40,788 nucleotides of DNA, taken from positions 1-40,788 of the IMG/VR virus record IMGVR_UViG_3300047359_000709; one strand, given 5' to 3'. The notes below the pieces were generated by a model. That model was given only the letters and a program-made list of their open reading frames with translations, was not told where the DNA came from and did no database searches. Positions 1-8,908 of this stretch are shown here, in pieces. Source of the DNA: a virus. The position numbers were made by a program, and so were the translations under genes. Numbering within the stretch: the stretch's first letter is position 1; every line of letters starts with the position of its first letter.

Positions 1-2
1 CC

Positions 3-1379
3 GATGAGTATTTGCCAGTAATGCTCAAGCACTTAAAACCTTGCGCCCTTAAAGTGGATGCGTTTCAGCAGGCATCAAGGCAAACATTAAGTTCAGATAT
101 AGAGCCTGATATTGAAGAAGATTCCTTTATTGATTTTAAGGTACATCCAATCACAATCGGCACCGATAGAAAGAAGTGTATTGATATGAACACTTCAGCA
201 AACCTAAAGGGAATTTATCCAAAAAATATTGGCAATAATGTAGAATGGAATGGCACAGATATGGTTGGCCCAGGGGGTGGACATAAAGTAAATCTTCTTA
301 GAGAATACATAAAAGACTTACCTGATTGGGATGTTGTTTTATTTACTGATGCTTATGATGTTTTGTATAACGATGATCTCGAATCAATAGCGCGAAGATA
401 TATTGGATTTAATTCTAAGATTGTTTTTGCCGCAGAAGCTGACTGTTGGCCAGAACCTGAATTAGCTGAACAATTTGAAGCCATCCCAAGAGAAGGAGTT
501 CAAGATACCAAATACAAATATCTTAACAGTGGTTTATTTATCGCGCAGGTTGGTGAGTTGAAAGCAATGCTCGATGCTGGCGAGGTTGATGATAGCGGTG
601 ATGATCAGTTGTTTTATCAGAAGCTGTTTCTGACTAGAAAATATGACATAAGACTTGACTATGAAGGATATTTGTTCCAATGTCATGAACCAGAAGTCAC
701 TTTCAATGGTAGTGGTCAGTTCTATAATCCGATTACCAACTGCTGCGGGTGTATTTATCACGGAAATGGTGGAGATTCGGCTAAACAGAAATATGATTCA
801 TTAAGCACAGCTATAAAACAAACTTCACCTATGTTATATCTTCCTGTTTATGATAGAATTGATTTCATAGATAGGGATATGTTTGTTGTTGATTTCATGA
901 CGCAATCACAATGTGAGGATATGATAGATATTTCCGATAGGCATGGTGGTTGGGGCAGTTTGTCTTATGATAAATTCCCAGCTCAGGAAATACGGCTAAA
1001 AGAGCTTGGTTTCTGGGAATCTATGGTGAAACATTGGCAAGAACATATCAACCCAGTGGTCGAAAGAATTTGGCGCCCAATGGAAATGTATGGTCTGCGA
1101 GATGCCTTTGTTATGAGATATTCTGTCGACACGCAAAAAGAGTTGGCTTTACATACTGATGCCAGCCTTGTAACTGGTTCGGTGAAATTGAATGACGATT
1201 ATGAGGGCGCTGATCTTGTGTTCCCAAGACAGAATATAAGCAATAAAAATATTCCTGTCGGCAGGGCAATTATTTTCCCAGGAATGGTGACGCATGGGCA
1301 TGAATGTACCGAATTGACAAAAGGGACAAAATATAGTTTAACTATGTGGACTTCAAGATATTCGGGCGATCTGATCTAG
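3..1379 (+). CDS. PLOD-like glycosyltransferase / 2OG-Fe(II) dioxygenase fusion, 5' end outside window
   Basis: The frame is open to the left edge, so the N-terminus is missing; an in-frame TTG at 12 has no ribosome site. Counting from it, residues ~40-260 resemble the glycosyltransferase domain of procollagen-lysine hydroxylases (PLOD/LH3): a metal-binding DAYD at 113-116, LNSGLF, DDQLF and a closing HGNG at 250-253. Residues ~280-455 resemble the lysyl/prolyl hydroxylase oxygenase domain: HTD at 381-383, distal His in THGHE near 428-430, then KGTKYSLTMW. In LH3 and the mimivirus L230 enzyme these domains hydroxylate and glycosylate collagen lysines. Here the substrate is unknown; a virion fibre or adhesin is the natural guess. 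It precedes the neck genes and could end a tail-fibre region. Fold confident, substrate inferred. Confidence 0.8.
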   Translation, partial: DEYLPVMLKHLKPCALKVDAFQQASRQTLSSDIEPDIEEDSFIDFKVHPITIGTDRKKCIDMNTSANLKGIYPKNIGNNVEWNGTDMVGPGGGHKVNLLREYIKDLPDWDVVLFTDAYDVLYNDDLESIARRYIGFNSKIVFAAEADCWPEPELAEQFEAIPREGVQDTKYKYLNSGLFIAQVGELKAMLDAGEVDDSGDDQLFYQKLFLTRKYDIRLDYEGYLFQCHEPEVTFNGSGQFYNPITNCCGCIYHGNGGDSAKQKYDSLSTAIKQTSPMLYLPVYDRIDFIDRDMFVVDFMTQSQCEDMIDISDRHGGWGSLSYDKFPAQEIRLKELGFWESMVKHWQEHINPVVERIWRPMEMYGLRDAFVMRYSVDTQKELALHTDASLVTGSVKLNDDYEGADLVFPRQNISNKNIPVGRAIIFPGMVTHGHECTELTKGTKYSLTMWTSRYSGDLI

Positions 1380-1421
1380 CGAGCATATCAATTTAAAAGA
1401 AATAATGGGTTATCCAGCTTT

Positions 1422-1429
1422 TATAAATA
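1422..1429 (+). promoter_or_regulatory. T4-type late promoter for the neck/terminase genes
   Basis: Exact TATAAATA, the late -10 element recognised by gp55-family sigma factors, about 35 bp before gene 13. It lies in the 84-bp gap after the fusion gene. Confidence 0.85.
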
Positions 1430-1463
1430 GAGTCAGAAATCTAATAATTTTGAGACTCTTAAC

Positions 1464-2207
1464 ATGGCAAACCCCACAACAAGAACAGAACTAAAAAAAT
1501 ATTGCCTGCGCCGACTTGGCGCTCCTGTCGTTGAGATTAATGTTGACGACGATCAAGTCGAAGATAGAATTGACGATGCCTTAGAATTTTATAGAGATTA
1601 CCACTATGATGGTTCTGAGCGCACATTCCTAAAACATGAAATAACAGAATCAGACCGCACCAATGGATATATTACCGTCCCATCAAATATTATGGGAGTG
1701 ATAAATGTATTTCCGTTGGGAACTGGATTACAAGCAAATAATCTTTTCAATTTAAGATATCAAATCACACTCAATGAAGTTCACGACTGGGCGAGCGAGA
1801 AGATACAACATTATGTCGCATCGATGGAAAGAATTGCCCTTCTTGAAGAAATTTTAGTCGGCAAACAGCCTTTACGATTTAGTAGACATACCGACAAATT
1901 GCATATTGATATGGACTGGGAACTCAGAACAACTGTTGGTGAATATATAATCATAGAATGCTACGCAGTATTAGACCCAGACACTCACACTAGCGTTTGG
2001 GGAGATTGGTGGTTGCGGCAATATACCACTGCTTTAATTAAACGGCAGTGGGGAGAAAATATGAAAAAGTTTGAAGGAATGCAGCTTCCAGGTGGCGTGA
2101 CATTTAATGGTCAAACTATTTGGCAAGAAGCCAACGAAGAAATACTTAGACTTGAAGAAGAAGTGCAAAAGAAATTCTCCATGCCAGCCATGGATATGAT
2201 AGGCTAA
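1464..2207 (+). CDS. 13: Neck protein gp13 (head completion)
   Basis: The 247-residue protein has the N-terminal pattern of marine T4-like gp13 (TRTELKKYCLRRLGAPV, then an acidic DDDQVEDRIDDALEFY). In T4, gp13 and gp14 form the neck that seals the DNA-filled head and receives the tail. It is shorter than T4 gp13 (about 309 residues), as is usual in marine relatives. The ribosome site is weak. It begins the conserved order 13-14-15-16-17, which supports the call as much as the sequence does. Confidence 0.85.
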   Translation: MANPTTRTELKKYCLRRLGAPVVEINVDDDQVEDRIDDALEFYRDYHYDGSERTFLKHEITESDRTNGYITVPSNIMGVINVFPLGTGLQANNLFNLRYQITLNEVHDWASEKIQHYVASMERIALLEEILVGKQPLRFSRHTDKLHIDMDWELRTTVGEYIIIECYAVLDPDTHTSVWGDWWLRQYTTALIKRQWGENMKKFEGMQLPGGVTFNGQTIWQEANEEILRLEEEVQKKFSMPAMDMIG

Positions 2208-2211
2208 AAAT

Positions 2212-2949
2212 ATGCCAACAACAAATTTGTATTTTAATAATTATAAGTTCACACAAGAGCAGAACTTAATTGAAGATTTGATCATCGAATCAATTAAGAT
2301 TTATGGCATTGAATGTTACTACATGCCAAGAACTCTTGTGAGTGAAGATTTAATATTTGGCGAAGATACCTTATCTAAGTTTGACCACGCATACCCAATA
2401 GAAATGTACATCAAATCTGTTGATGGATTTGAGGGAGAAGGCGATTTCTTATCCAAATTTAATATTGAAATACGAGACGAGATGGTTCTTACAGTTTCTC
2501 AGCGAAGGTTTGGTGAGGAAATATCTGATACAGATACAACTGAACAGATCGGCAGACCCGCAGAAGGGGATTTGATTTATTTCCCACTTAATAATAAAGT
2601 ATTTGAAGTTAAGTTTGTTGAACACGAAGCAGTGTTCTATCAAATGGGTTCTTTACAAACATATGACCTTCGTTGTGAATTGTTTGAATACAGCCACGAA
2701 AGGTTGGATACTGGAATTGCTGCTATTGACGCAATTGAAGAAACTTATGGTGGCGACACTCTCAATGAATTTCTACTTGAATCTGGGTTCCTTCTTCTTA
2801 ATGAAGATGGCTCGCCACTTGACCTTGAAGATTCCAAAACGCCAGAGGATAGCGACAAAGGGGCAGCTAATGAGCAATTTAAGTCTAGCGTGATAGATTT
2901 TATTGACTTCAGCGAAATGAACCCATTTAGTGAAGGAGGAGATTGGTAA
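2212..2949 (+). CDS. 14: Neck protein gp14 (head completion)
   Basis: The 245-residue protein matches gp14 of marine T4-like phages in its start (NLYFNNYKFTQEQNLIEDLI) and in the PRTLVSEDLIFGED and SQRRFGEE stretches. It partners gp13 in the head-tail connector. It starts four bases after gene 13 ends, and its TAA overlaps the ATG of gene 15 (TAATG), implying translational coupling. The acidic, low-complexity C-terminus (residues ~200-245) looks flexible. Confidence 0.85.
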   Translation: MPTTNLYFNNYKFTQEQNLIEDLIIESIKIYGIECYYMPRTLVSEDLIFGEDTLSKFDHAYPIEMYIKSVDGFEGEGDFLSKFNIEIRDEMVLTVSQRRFGEEISDTDTTEQIGRPAEGDLIYFPLNNKVFEVKFVEHEAVFYQMGSLQTYDLRCELFEYSHERLDTGIAAIDAIEETYGGDTLNEFLLESGFLLLNEDGSPLDLEDSKTPEDSDKGAANEQFKSSVIDFIDFSEMNPFSEGGDW

Positions 2950-3788
2950 TGTTTGGAACTCACTATTACCATGGTGCGATTAGAAAATATATCATTATGT
3001 TTGGCTCGATGTTTAATGACATCGATGTTGTTAGATATGACAACAATGGCATCAGGACTCAAGGCATTCGTGTTCCGATTGCATACGGTCCAAAGGAAAA
3101 GTTTCTTGCTAGAATAAATCAAGATCCTGGATTGGATCGTGCTGTGGCAACTCAGTTACCAAGAATGTCATTTGAAATTACCGACATGTCATATGCGCCT
3201 AATCGCACATTAAATAAACTACAGAGAAATACAAGTATTGGTGAAACCAATAAAACGATGGCTTCTCAGTTCACGCCTGTTCCTTATGATATAAGCATTA
3301 CATTATCGGCTATGTTTGCTAATAATGAAGATGCGGTTCAGGTAGTTGAACAAATACTCCCTTACTTTAGACCAGAATTTACACATAGTATGAAATTGGT
3401 TCCCGAGACTGGTGAGTATTTTGACATTCCAACAGTTCTACAAGGAATGACAATTGAAGACACTTATGAGGCAGACTTTCAAACTCGCAGAGCTATTATA
3501 TACTCTTTTAACTTTGTCGTCAAGGGTTATATCTTTGGTCCAGTTTCAAATAAGGGAACTATTAAGAGAACTGTCATTGATATCACCATTCCGACAGGCG
3601 AGAATGGAACTCCAACAGAAGGTCCACAGAAAAAGATTACACTTACTCCTGGGCTACTTGCTAATGGCTCTCCGACATCAAACTCATCAGCAAGTATAGC
3701 AATAACAAATATAAACGCTAACACAAATTATGGGTATGCGTTTGATAGTCTTGACTTTTTTGATGGAAAAGAACGACATGAGCATTAA
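2949..3788 (+). CDS. 15: Proximal tail sheath stabilisation protein gp15
   Basis: 279 residues resembling gp15, the ring that caps the tail and joins it to the neck. The opening MFGTHYYHGAIRKYIIMFGSMF and the PRMSFEITDMSY segment are typical of this family. I take the ATG inside the TAATG overlap with gene 14, because the AGGAGG at about 2935-2940 is correctly spaced for it; an in-frame TTG two codons earlier is less likely. The Ser/Thr/Asn-rich C-terminus is probably flexible. Confidence 0.88.
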   Translation: MFGTHYYHGAIRKYIIMFGSMFNDIDVVRYDNNGIRTQGIRVPIAYGPKEKFLARINQDPGLDRAVATQLPRMSFEITDMSYAPNRTLNKLQRNTSIGETNKTMASQFTPVPYDISITLSAMFANNEDAVQVVEQILPYFRPEFTHSMKLVPETGEYFDIPTVLQGMTIEDTYEADFQTRRAIIYSFNFVVKGYIFGPVSNKGTIKRTVIDITIPTGENGTPTEGPQKKITLTPGLLANGSPTSNSSASIAITNINANTNYGYAFDSLDFFDGKERHEH

Positions 3789-3790
3789 TT

Positions 3791-4225
3791 ATGAAAAATA
3801 TAGTAACAGACAACTTGAACGAAATATTTGATGTAGAATCTGAACTGGTTGATGATGAACCAAAATCATTAGCCAAACCAGTTTCTGATGAAAGATCTCA
3901 AAACCATTCCGATGATATATCTAATGATTACAGATATGCTAGAGAAAATCTGTATGATGTTATCGAAAAGGGTTCCCACGCTCTTGAAGAATTGCTTAAT
4001 TTAGCCAAGGCGAGCGAACACCCAAGAGCGTTTGAAGTAATCTCTCAACTTACAAAAACTTTGGTTGATGCTAACAAAGATTTGCTCGATATTCAGAAAA
4101 AGGTTAAAGAACTCCGCAAAGAAGAAGAAACTCAAAAAGGTCCAAATAATGTTACCAACGCTTTATTTGTTGGTAGCACTTCAGAGCTACAAAAGCTGAT
4201 TAATGGTGAAAAAGAAGATGTATGA
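3791..4225 (+). CDS. 16: Terminase small subunit gp16
   Basis: A 144-residue acidic, helical protein in the gp16 position just before the large terminase. The central part (residues ~50-115) has the gp16 arrangement of helices with a conserved run near HPRAFEVISQLTKTLVDANKDL. gp16 forms a ring that regulates gp17 during DNA packaging. The C-terminus (NNVTNALFVGSTSELQKLI) is also typical of marine homologues. Its stop overlaps the following nuclease gene. Confidence 0.85.
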   Translation: MKNIVTDNLNEIFDVESELVDDEPKSLAKPVSDERSQNHSDDISNDYRYARENLYDVIEKGSHALEELLNLAKASEHPRAFEVISQLTKTLVDANKDLLDIQKKVKELRKEEETQKGPNNVTNALFVGSTSELQKLINGEKEDV

Positions 4226-4664
4226 TTATAAATGTAAGATAGTAAAGGTGGTTGATGGTGATACGGTTGATGTCGACATTGACTTGGGATTTGGCGTTTG
4301 GTTAAACGACGAGCGAGTGCGGATTATGGGAATAGATACGCCAGAATCCAGAACGAGAGATAAAGTCGAAAAACAATTCGGTTTAGCTGCGAAAGAAAGA
4401 CTCAAAACCTTACTCGGAAAAACAGCAGTCCTCAGAACGCAAGTGAGTAAGTCTGGTGAGGACATGAAGGGCAAGTTTGGTCGTATTTTAGGCGATTTTG
4501 ATGTTTACGATTCTAAGACTGATTCCTGGAGACCAGCGACTAAAGTGATGATCGAAGAAGGTCATGCTGTAGAATACCATGGTCAAAATAAAACAGAAAT
4601 CCAAGAAGCGCATTTAAAGAATAGAGAAAGGCTGATTTCCGAAGGGGTCGTTTCTCTTGGCTAG
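4218..4664 (+). CDS. Thermonuclease-like (SNase-fold) nuclease
   Basis: 148 residues with the staphylococcal nuclease (TNase, PF00565) pattern: VVDGDTVDVDIDLGFGVWL, then ERVRIMGIDTPESRT, with the family's catalytic Asp, Arg and Glu, and a later GKFGRILGDF containing the second catalytic Arg. The family cleaves DNA or RNA with Ca2+. No signal peptide is seen, so it should act in the cytoplasm. Start: ATG at 4218 gives the family's usual N-terminus; ATG at 4203 would add five Lys-rich residues. It sits between the terminase subunits, overlapping both neighbours, which suggests a role in packaging or in degrading host DNA (inference). Confidence 0.85.
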   Translation: MYDYKCKIVKVVDGDTVDVDIDLGFGVWLNDERVRIMGIDTPESRTRDKVEKQFGLAAKERLKTLLGKTAVLRTQVSKSGEDMKGKFGRILGDFDVYDSKTDSWRPATKVMIEEGHAVEYHGQNKTEIQEAHLKNRERLISEGVVSLG

Positions 4665-6300
4665 TGAAACATATAATGGTAATCAGCTTCTAAAGCGCAA
4701 AGGCGTTCAGATACAGTGGACGCACGATCAAGTTACAGAATTTGTTAAGTGTTCTCGAGATCCAATTTATTTTGCTGAAAAATACATACAAATAGTACAT
4801 GTTGACCATGGGTTAATCCCCATGCAGTTATACGATTATCAGCGAGAGATTATTGAAAAGATCACAAACAATAGGCGTGCTGCTGTTGTTACTTCTCGTC
4901 AGGCTGGTAAAACCACAACAGCTGTTGCTGTTATTCTGCACTTTATATTGTTTCAAGAGCATAAAACTGTAGCACTACTTGCTAACAAGGGCGATGCTGC
5001 TCGTGAGATTCTTGATCGAATTAAGATAGCATATGAGGCTCTACCGCAATGGATGCAGCAGGGCGTTGTTGAATGGAACAAAGGTTCTGTACAATTTGAA
5101 AACGGATGTAAGATTATCGCTGCCGCAACTTCTTCTTCTGGTATTCGTGGTAAATCGGTATCCTTTCTGTATATTGACGAAACTGCGTTTGTTGAAAATT
5201 GGGACGAGTTCTTTGCTTCTGTATTCCCGACTATTTCATCTGGCGACACCACTAAGATTTTGTTGACATCAACTCCTAACGGTCTTAATCATTTCTATAA
5301 GACATGCGAGGGCGCTCGAGAAGGAACAAATGGATATGAGTTTGTGGAAGTTTTTTGGAGTGATGTTCCTGGGCGTGATGAAAAGTGGAAACTCGAAACG
5401 CTACAATCTATGGACTTTGATCATGAGAAATTCGCACAAGAATATGAGTGCCGATTCATTGGTAGTTCTGGTACACTAATTGAAGGTAACAAACTCAAAG
5501 CGTTGGTGCCTAGAGAACCTTTAATTCAAAACGGTGGAATCACTATGTACGAACGACCCAATGACGATGGAATAGATGCTTGCGTTGTTGATGTTTCTCG
5601 CGGTAAAGGGTTGGACTATTCGGCATTTCAGATAATTGATATAACAAAAATGCCATATAATCAAGTTTGTGTCTATCGAGATAACTATATCACTCCAGCT
5701 GAATATGCTGAAGTAATATATAGAACGAGTAAATCATATAACGATGCTACCGTATTAGTAGAAATTAATGACATCGGTGAACAGGTGTCAGAATTGCTAC
5801 ATTTTGACTTTGAGTATGAAAATATTTTATTCACAGAAAGTGCTGGTAGATCTGGCAAAAGAATATCTGCTGGATTTAGTAAAAGGTGCGATAAGGGAAT
5901 ACGAACAACAAAAACAGTAAAATCAGTTGGCTGTTCAATTTTAAAACTATTAATTGAGCAGGATCAGCTGATTATTAATGATTTTCAGACAATACAAGAA
6001 TTATCTACCTTTTCAAGAAAAAGGAATTCTTATGAGGCTGAATCGGGAGCGCATGATGATTTGGTTATGTGCCTTGTTTTGTTTGCTTGGTTATCAGATC
6101 AAGCATATTTTAAAGAAATGACAGATATAAACACTTTGATACAGCTCAGAGAAAAGTCTGAGCAAGAAATGATGGAAAACTTATTACCTTTCGGCTTCTA
6201 TGATGACGGAATGCCAGAAGAAAATGTAATAGAAATGCCCACGCAGAACCCATTTGACGATCATGACTTCATTACTGCTGGGAACTTCGATCAATACTAA
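4657..6300 (+). CDS. 17: Terminase large subunit gp17 (packaging ATPase-nuclease)
   Basis: 547 residues with both gp17 domains. ATPase: Walker A S80-RQAGKTT (K85), Walker B LYIDE with D174-E175, then the STPNG coupling motif. Nuclease: RNase H-like fold with metal-binding acids at D312 (VVDVSRGKG), D372 (EIND) and D467-D468 (GAHDD). It drives DNA into the prohead and cuts the concatemer. I accept TTG at 4657 as the start: GAAGGGG lies upstream, the frame overlaps the nuclease stop, and no in-frame ATG precedes the conserved region. Confidence 0.95.
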   Translation: MASETYNGNQLLKRKGVQIQWTHDQVTEFVKCSRDPIYFAEKYIQIVHVDHGLIPMQLYDYQREIIEKITNNRRAAVVTSRQAGKTTTAVAVILHFILFQEHKTVALLANKGDAAREILDRIKIAYEALPQWMQQGVVEWNKGSVQFENGCKIIAAATSSSGIRGKSVSFLYIDETAFVENWDEFFASVFPTISSGDTTKILLTSTPNGLNHFYKTCEGAREGTNGYEFVEVFWSDVPGRDEKWKLETLQSMDFDHEKFAQEYECRFIGSSGTLIEGNKLKALVPREPLIQNGGITMYERPNDDGIDACVVDVSRGKGLDYSAFQIIDITKMPYNQVCVYRDNYITPAEYAEVIYRTSKSYNDATVLVEINDIGEQVSELLHFDFEYENILFTESAGRSGKRISAGFSKRCDKGIRTTKTVKSVGCSILKLLIEQDQLIINDFQTIQELSTFSRKRNSYEAESGAHDDLVMCLVLFAWLSDQAYFKEMTDINTLIQLREKSEQEMMENLLPFGFYDDGMPEENVIEMPTQNPFDDHDFITAGNFDQY

Positions 6301-6312
6301 ACATTGAGTTTT

Positions 6313-6320
6313 TATAAATA
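6313..6320 (+). promoter_or_regulatory. T4-type late promoter for gene 18
   Basis: Exact TATAAATA in the 65-bp gap between genes 17 and 18, 45 bp before the tail sheath ATG. Confidence 0.88.
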
Positions 6321-6365
6321 TCATCGTTGAATAACTATAAAAACTCTATTTTAAGGAGAATAGCA

Positions 6366-8255
6366 ATGCCTTTCCAAGTAAGTCCTGGAGTTAATGTAAG
6401 CGAGATCGATCTTACAACGGTAGTTCCTGCTGTTTCCACCACAGAAGGTGGTTTCGCAGGTCAATTCCGTTGGGGTCCAGCTAATACTGCTGTATTAGTC
6501 GACTCAGAAGATCGCCTTGTAAACATTTTCCAAAAACCAAATTCAGACAATGCGACTGATTTCTTCACCGCAGCAAACTTTTTAGCATATGGCAACGCAC
6601 TTAATGTGGTTCGAGTTGTCGGTTCTGGAGCTTTAAATGCTGCTGAATCAACTGCTGCTTTAATTGAGAATGAAGATTCTACTATACCAACCACTGACAA
6701 TTTCTATGCGAAATATGCTGGTGTTTTGGGTAATTCTTTAAAAGTTTCTGTTTGCCCAGACGCTACTGCGTGGCAATCAACAGTTTCGCTTCCATATGCA
6801 ATTTCTCGCAATAGCGACCAACTCGCAATTACTTCTGCGAATACTGCTCAAGTAACAGCAGCATTTAATGTTGGTGATATTGTTGATCTTGGACCATCAA
6901 GCGATAAGCGCAAAATACAAACTATCGGTTCAAGCGCAAACGCAACTCATGTAATCATCACACTAGAAAGCAAATATTCTGGCGCTGATGCTTCCGGAAG
7001 CAGCGTTGTTCGTAACTGGGAGTTCTCAGGAAACTTCGATGAAGCGCCAACTACTACTACCAACGGAACAGCTCTTGGAGCAACTGGTGATGAAATTCAC
7101 ATTGTTGTGGCTGATGAAGATGGCCTGATCACTGGAACTAAAAATGCTGTTCTAGAATCTTATGCGAGCGTATCTCTTGGTACAGACGCTAAAACTGAAC
7201 AAGGTGCTATAAATCACTTCGCTGATGTGATCAATCAACAGTCTGCCTATATTGCTGCTTCCACTAAAGCGCTATTAGGCTCTACAACTTTGTCGGGAAC
7301 AACTTTCAGCACTGGCGGTGTTGTAAGAAACAGTTCTCTGGTTAATGGTGCTGATGGTTCAAATATCACAAGCGAAAACAAAATTATCGGCTATGATCAC
7401 TTTGCCTCTGCTGAAGATATTGACATTTCTTTCTTGTTGGGTGGAGATGCCAATGCTACTTTGGCCACGCATTTGATCACCAATATCGCAGAAAGTCGTA
7501 AAGACTGTATCGCAGTTCTTTCACCTGAGCGTGCTGATGTTGTTAAAAATAATTCATACGCTGGTAAAGAGCGTGATGATATCATCGCATTCCGCGACAC
7601 ACTACCATCATCTTCATATGCCGTCTTGGATTCTGGCTGGAAATATCAGTACGATAAGTACAACGATGTTTATCGCTATGTTCCCTTAAATGCTGATACC
7701 GCTGGTCTCATGGTTCAAACTGATTTGACTCGTGATCCTTGGTTCTCGCCTGCTGGTTACAACCGTGGTAATGTTAAGAATGCTATCAAACTTGCTTATA
7801 ACCCAAGCAAAGGCGATCGCGATCAGCTCTACAAGAAAGGAATCAACCCTGTTGTAACATTCCCAGGACAAGGTACTGTATTGTTTGGCGACAAAACTTT
7901 GTTGTCAAAACCATCTGCCTTTGACCGAATCAATGTTCGTAGATTGTTTATCGTTTTAGAAAAAGCTATCTCTACTGCTTCTAAATTTACTCTGTTTGAG
8001 TTCAATGATGAGTTCACCCGAAGCCAGTTTACAAATTTGGTAGTTCCATTCTTGCGTGATGTACAGGGTCGTCGAGGCATTACTGACTTCCAAGTTGTTT
8101 GTGATTCCACTAACAACACTGGCGAAGTGATCGACCGAAACGAATTTGTTGGTGACATCTATATCAAACCAGCTCGTTCCATCAACTTTATTCAGTTGAA
8201 TTTTGTAGCCGTGAGAAGCGGTGTAGAATTCTCTGAAATAGTTGGTCGCGCGTAA
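6366..8255 (+). CDS. 18: Tail sheath protein gp18
   Basis: 629 residues opening with PFQVSPGVNVSEIDLT, the standard N-terminus of contractile sheath proteins, and ending with a typical sheath C-terminal domain (DFQVVCDSTNNT, IYIKPARSINFIQLNFVAV). It forms the contractile cylinder around the tail tube. The ATG at 6366 follows AAGGAG at 6353-6358; the 13-codon upstream extension would cross the ribosome site and promoter leader, so it is excluded. Length is close to T4 gp18 (659). Confidence 0.95.
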   Translation: MPFQVSPGVNVSEIDLTTVVPAVSTTEGGFAGQFRWGPANTAVLVDSEDRLVNIFQKPNSDNATDFFTAANFLAYGNALNVVRVVGSGALNAAESTAALIENEDSTIPTTDNFYAKYAGVLGNSLKVSVCPDATAWQSTVSLPYAISRNSDQLAITSANTAQVTAAFNVGDIVDLGPSSDKRKIQTIGSSANATHVIITLESKYSGADASGSSVVRNWEFSGNFDEAPTTTTNGTALGATGDEIHIVVADEDGLITGTKNAVLESYASVSLGTDAKTEQGAINHFADVINQQSAYIAASTKALLGSTTLSGTTFSTGGVVRNSSLVNGADGSNITSENKIIGYDHFASAEDIDISFLLGGDANATLATHLITNIAESRKDCIAVLSPERADVVKNNSYAGKERDDIIAFRDTLPSSSYAVLDSGWKYQYDKYNDVYRYVPLNADTAGLMVQTDLTRDPWFSPAGYNRGNVKNAIKLAYNPSKGDRDQLYKKGINPVVTFPGQGTVLFGDKTLLSKPSAFDRINVRRLFIVLEKAISTASKFTLFEFNDEFTRSQFTNLVVPFLRDVQGRRGITDFQVVCDSTNNTGEVIDRNEFVGDIYIKPARSINFIQLNFVAVRSGVEFSEIVGRA

Positions 8256-8261
8256 TAAATA
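8254..8261 (+). promoter_or_regulatory. Possible degenerate late promoter before gene 19
   Basis: AATAAATA, one base off TATAAATA, overlaps the gene 18 stop and lies 28 bp before gene 19. The tube gene could equally be read from the gene 18 promoter. Confidence 0.35.
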
Positions 8262-8288
8262 TAAAATATAGAATCGGGAGATACAATA

Positions 8289-8837
8289 ATGGCTTTTAAT
8301 GTAAATGAGTTTTCTGGTGCTTTGAAGGGGGGTGGCGCAAGAGCCTCTCTCTTCCAAGTTCAGATAACTAATCCAATCAACGGTGTGGCTGATGCGCAAG
8401 TACCATTTATGGTTAAGGCTGCTCAGATTCCTGCCTCAACTCTTGGAGTTATCGAAGTTCCTTACTTCGGTCGGCAGGTAAAAATTGCTGGGAACCGCAC
8501 TTATGCTGAATGGTCACCTACAATTATCAATGATGAAGACTTTGCTGTTCGTAATGCGATGGAGCAATGGTCAAACGCAATTAACACCGCTCAAGGTAAT
8601 GTGACTACAGCTGGAGGCTCTGCTCCCAGTTTGTATAAGTCAAATGCTCAAGTTACTCAATATGGTAAAGACGGAGCTATTCTTCGTATTTACAACTTTG
8701 TTGGTATTTACCCAACAGAAGTTGGCGCTATTGACTTGGCTTGGGACAGCGAGGCTATCCAAGAGTTCCCAGTAACATTCCAGTATGATTATTGGGAAGT
8801 TTCTGGCGGTACTACTGGCGACGCTGGCGGGATTTAA
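8289..8837 (+). CDS. 19: Tail tube protein gp19
   Basis: 182 residues, with T4 gp19 at 163. It has the tube-fold signature of T4-like phages: FSGALKGGGARASLFQVQI, VPFMVKAAQIPASTLGVIEVPYFGR, WSPTIINDEDFAVRNAMEQW, and a final FPVTFQYDYWEV. It polymerises into the inner tail tube through which DNA is injected. It follows the sheath gene and precedes the portal gene as in T4. A GGGAG lies shortly upstream of the ATG. Confidence 0.95.
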   Translation: MAFNVNEFSGALKGGGARASLFQVQITNPINGVADAQVPFMVKAAQIPASTLGVIEVPYFGRQVKIAGNRTYAEWSPTIINDEDFAVRNAMEQWSNAINTAQGNVTTAGGSAPSLYKSNAQVTQYGKDGAILRIYNFVGIYPTEVGAIDLAWDSEAIQEFPVTFQYDYWEVSGGTTGDAGGI

Positions 8838-8853
8838 TCCTATAGTTGATCAT

Positions 8854-8884
8854 GGGGTGTCCATATAAATAAGTATGACACCCC
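8854..8884 (+). repeat. Inverted repeat with a late promoter in its loop
   Basis: GGGGTGTC at 8854-8861 and GACACCCC at 8877-8884 form a perfect 8-bp stem around a 15-base loop that contains the late promoter. There is no T-run after it, so it is not a standard terminator. Transcripts coming through from gene 19 would carry the whole hairpin; transcripts started at the late promoter would have little or none of the left arm. Confidence 0.7.
8864..8871 (+). promoter_or_regulatory. T4-type late promoter for gene 20
   Basis: Exact TATAAATA, 38 bp before the portal ATG, lying in the loop of the surrounding inverted repeat. Confidence 0.85.
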
Positions 8885-8908
8885 AATTATTATGAGGATA
8901 ATAGCATA

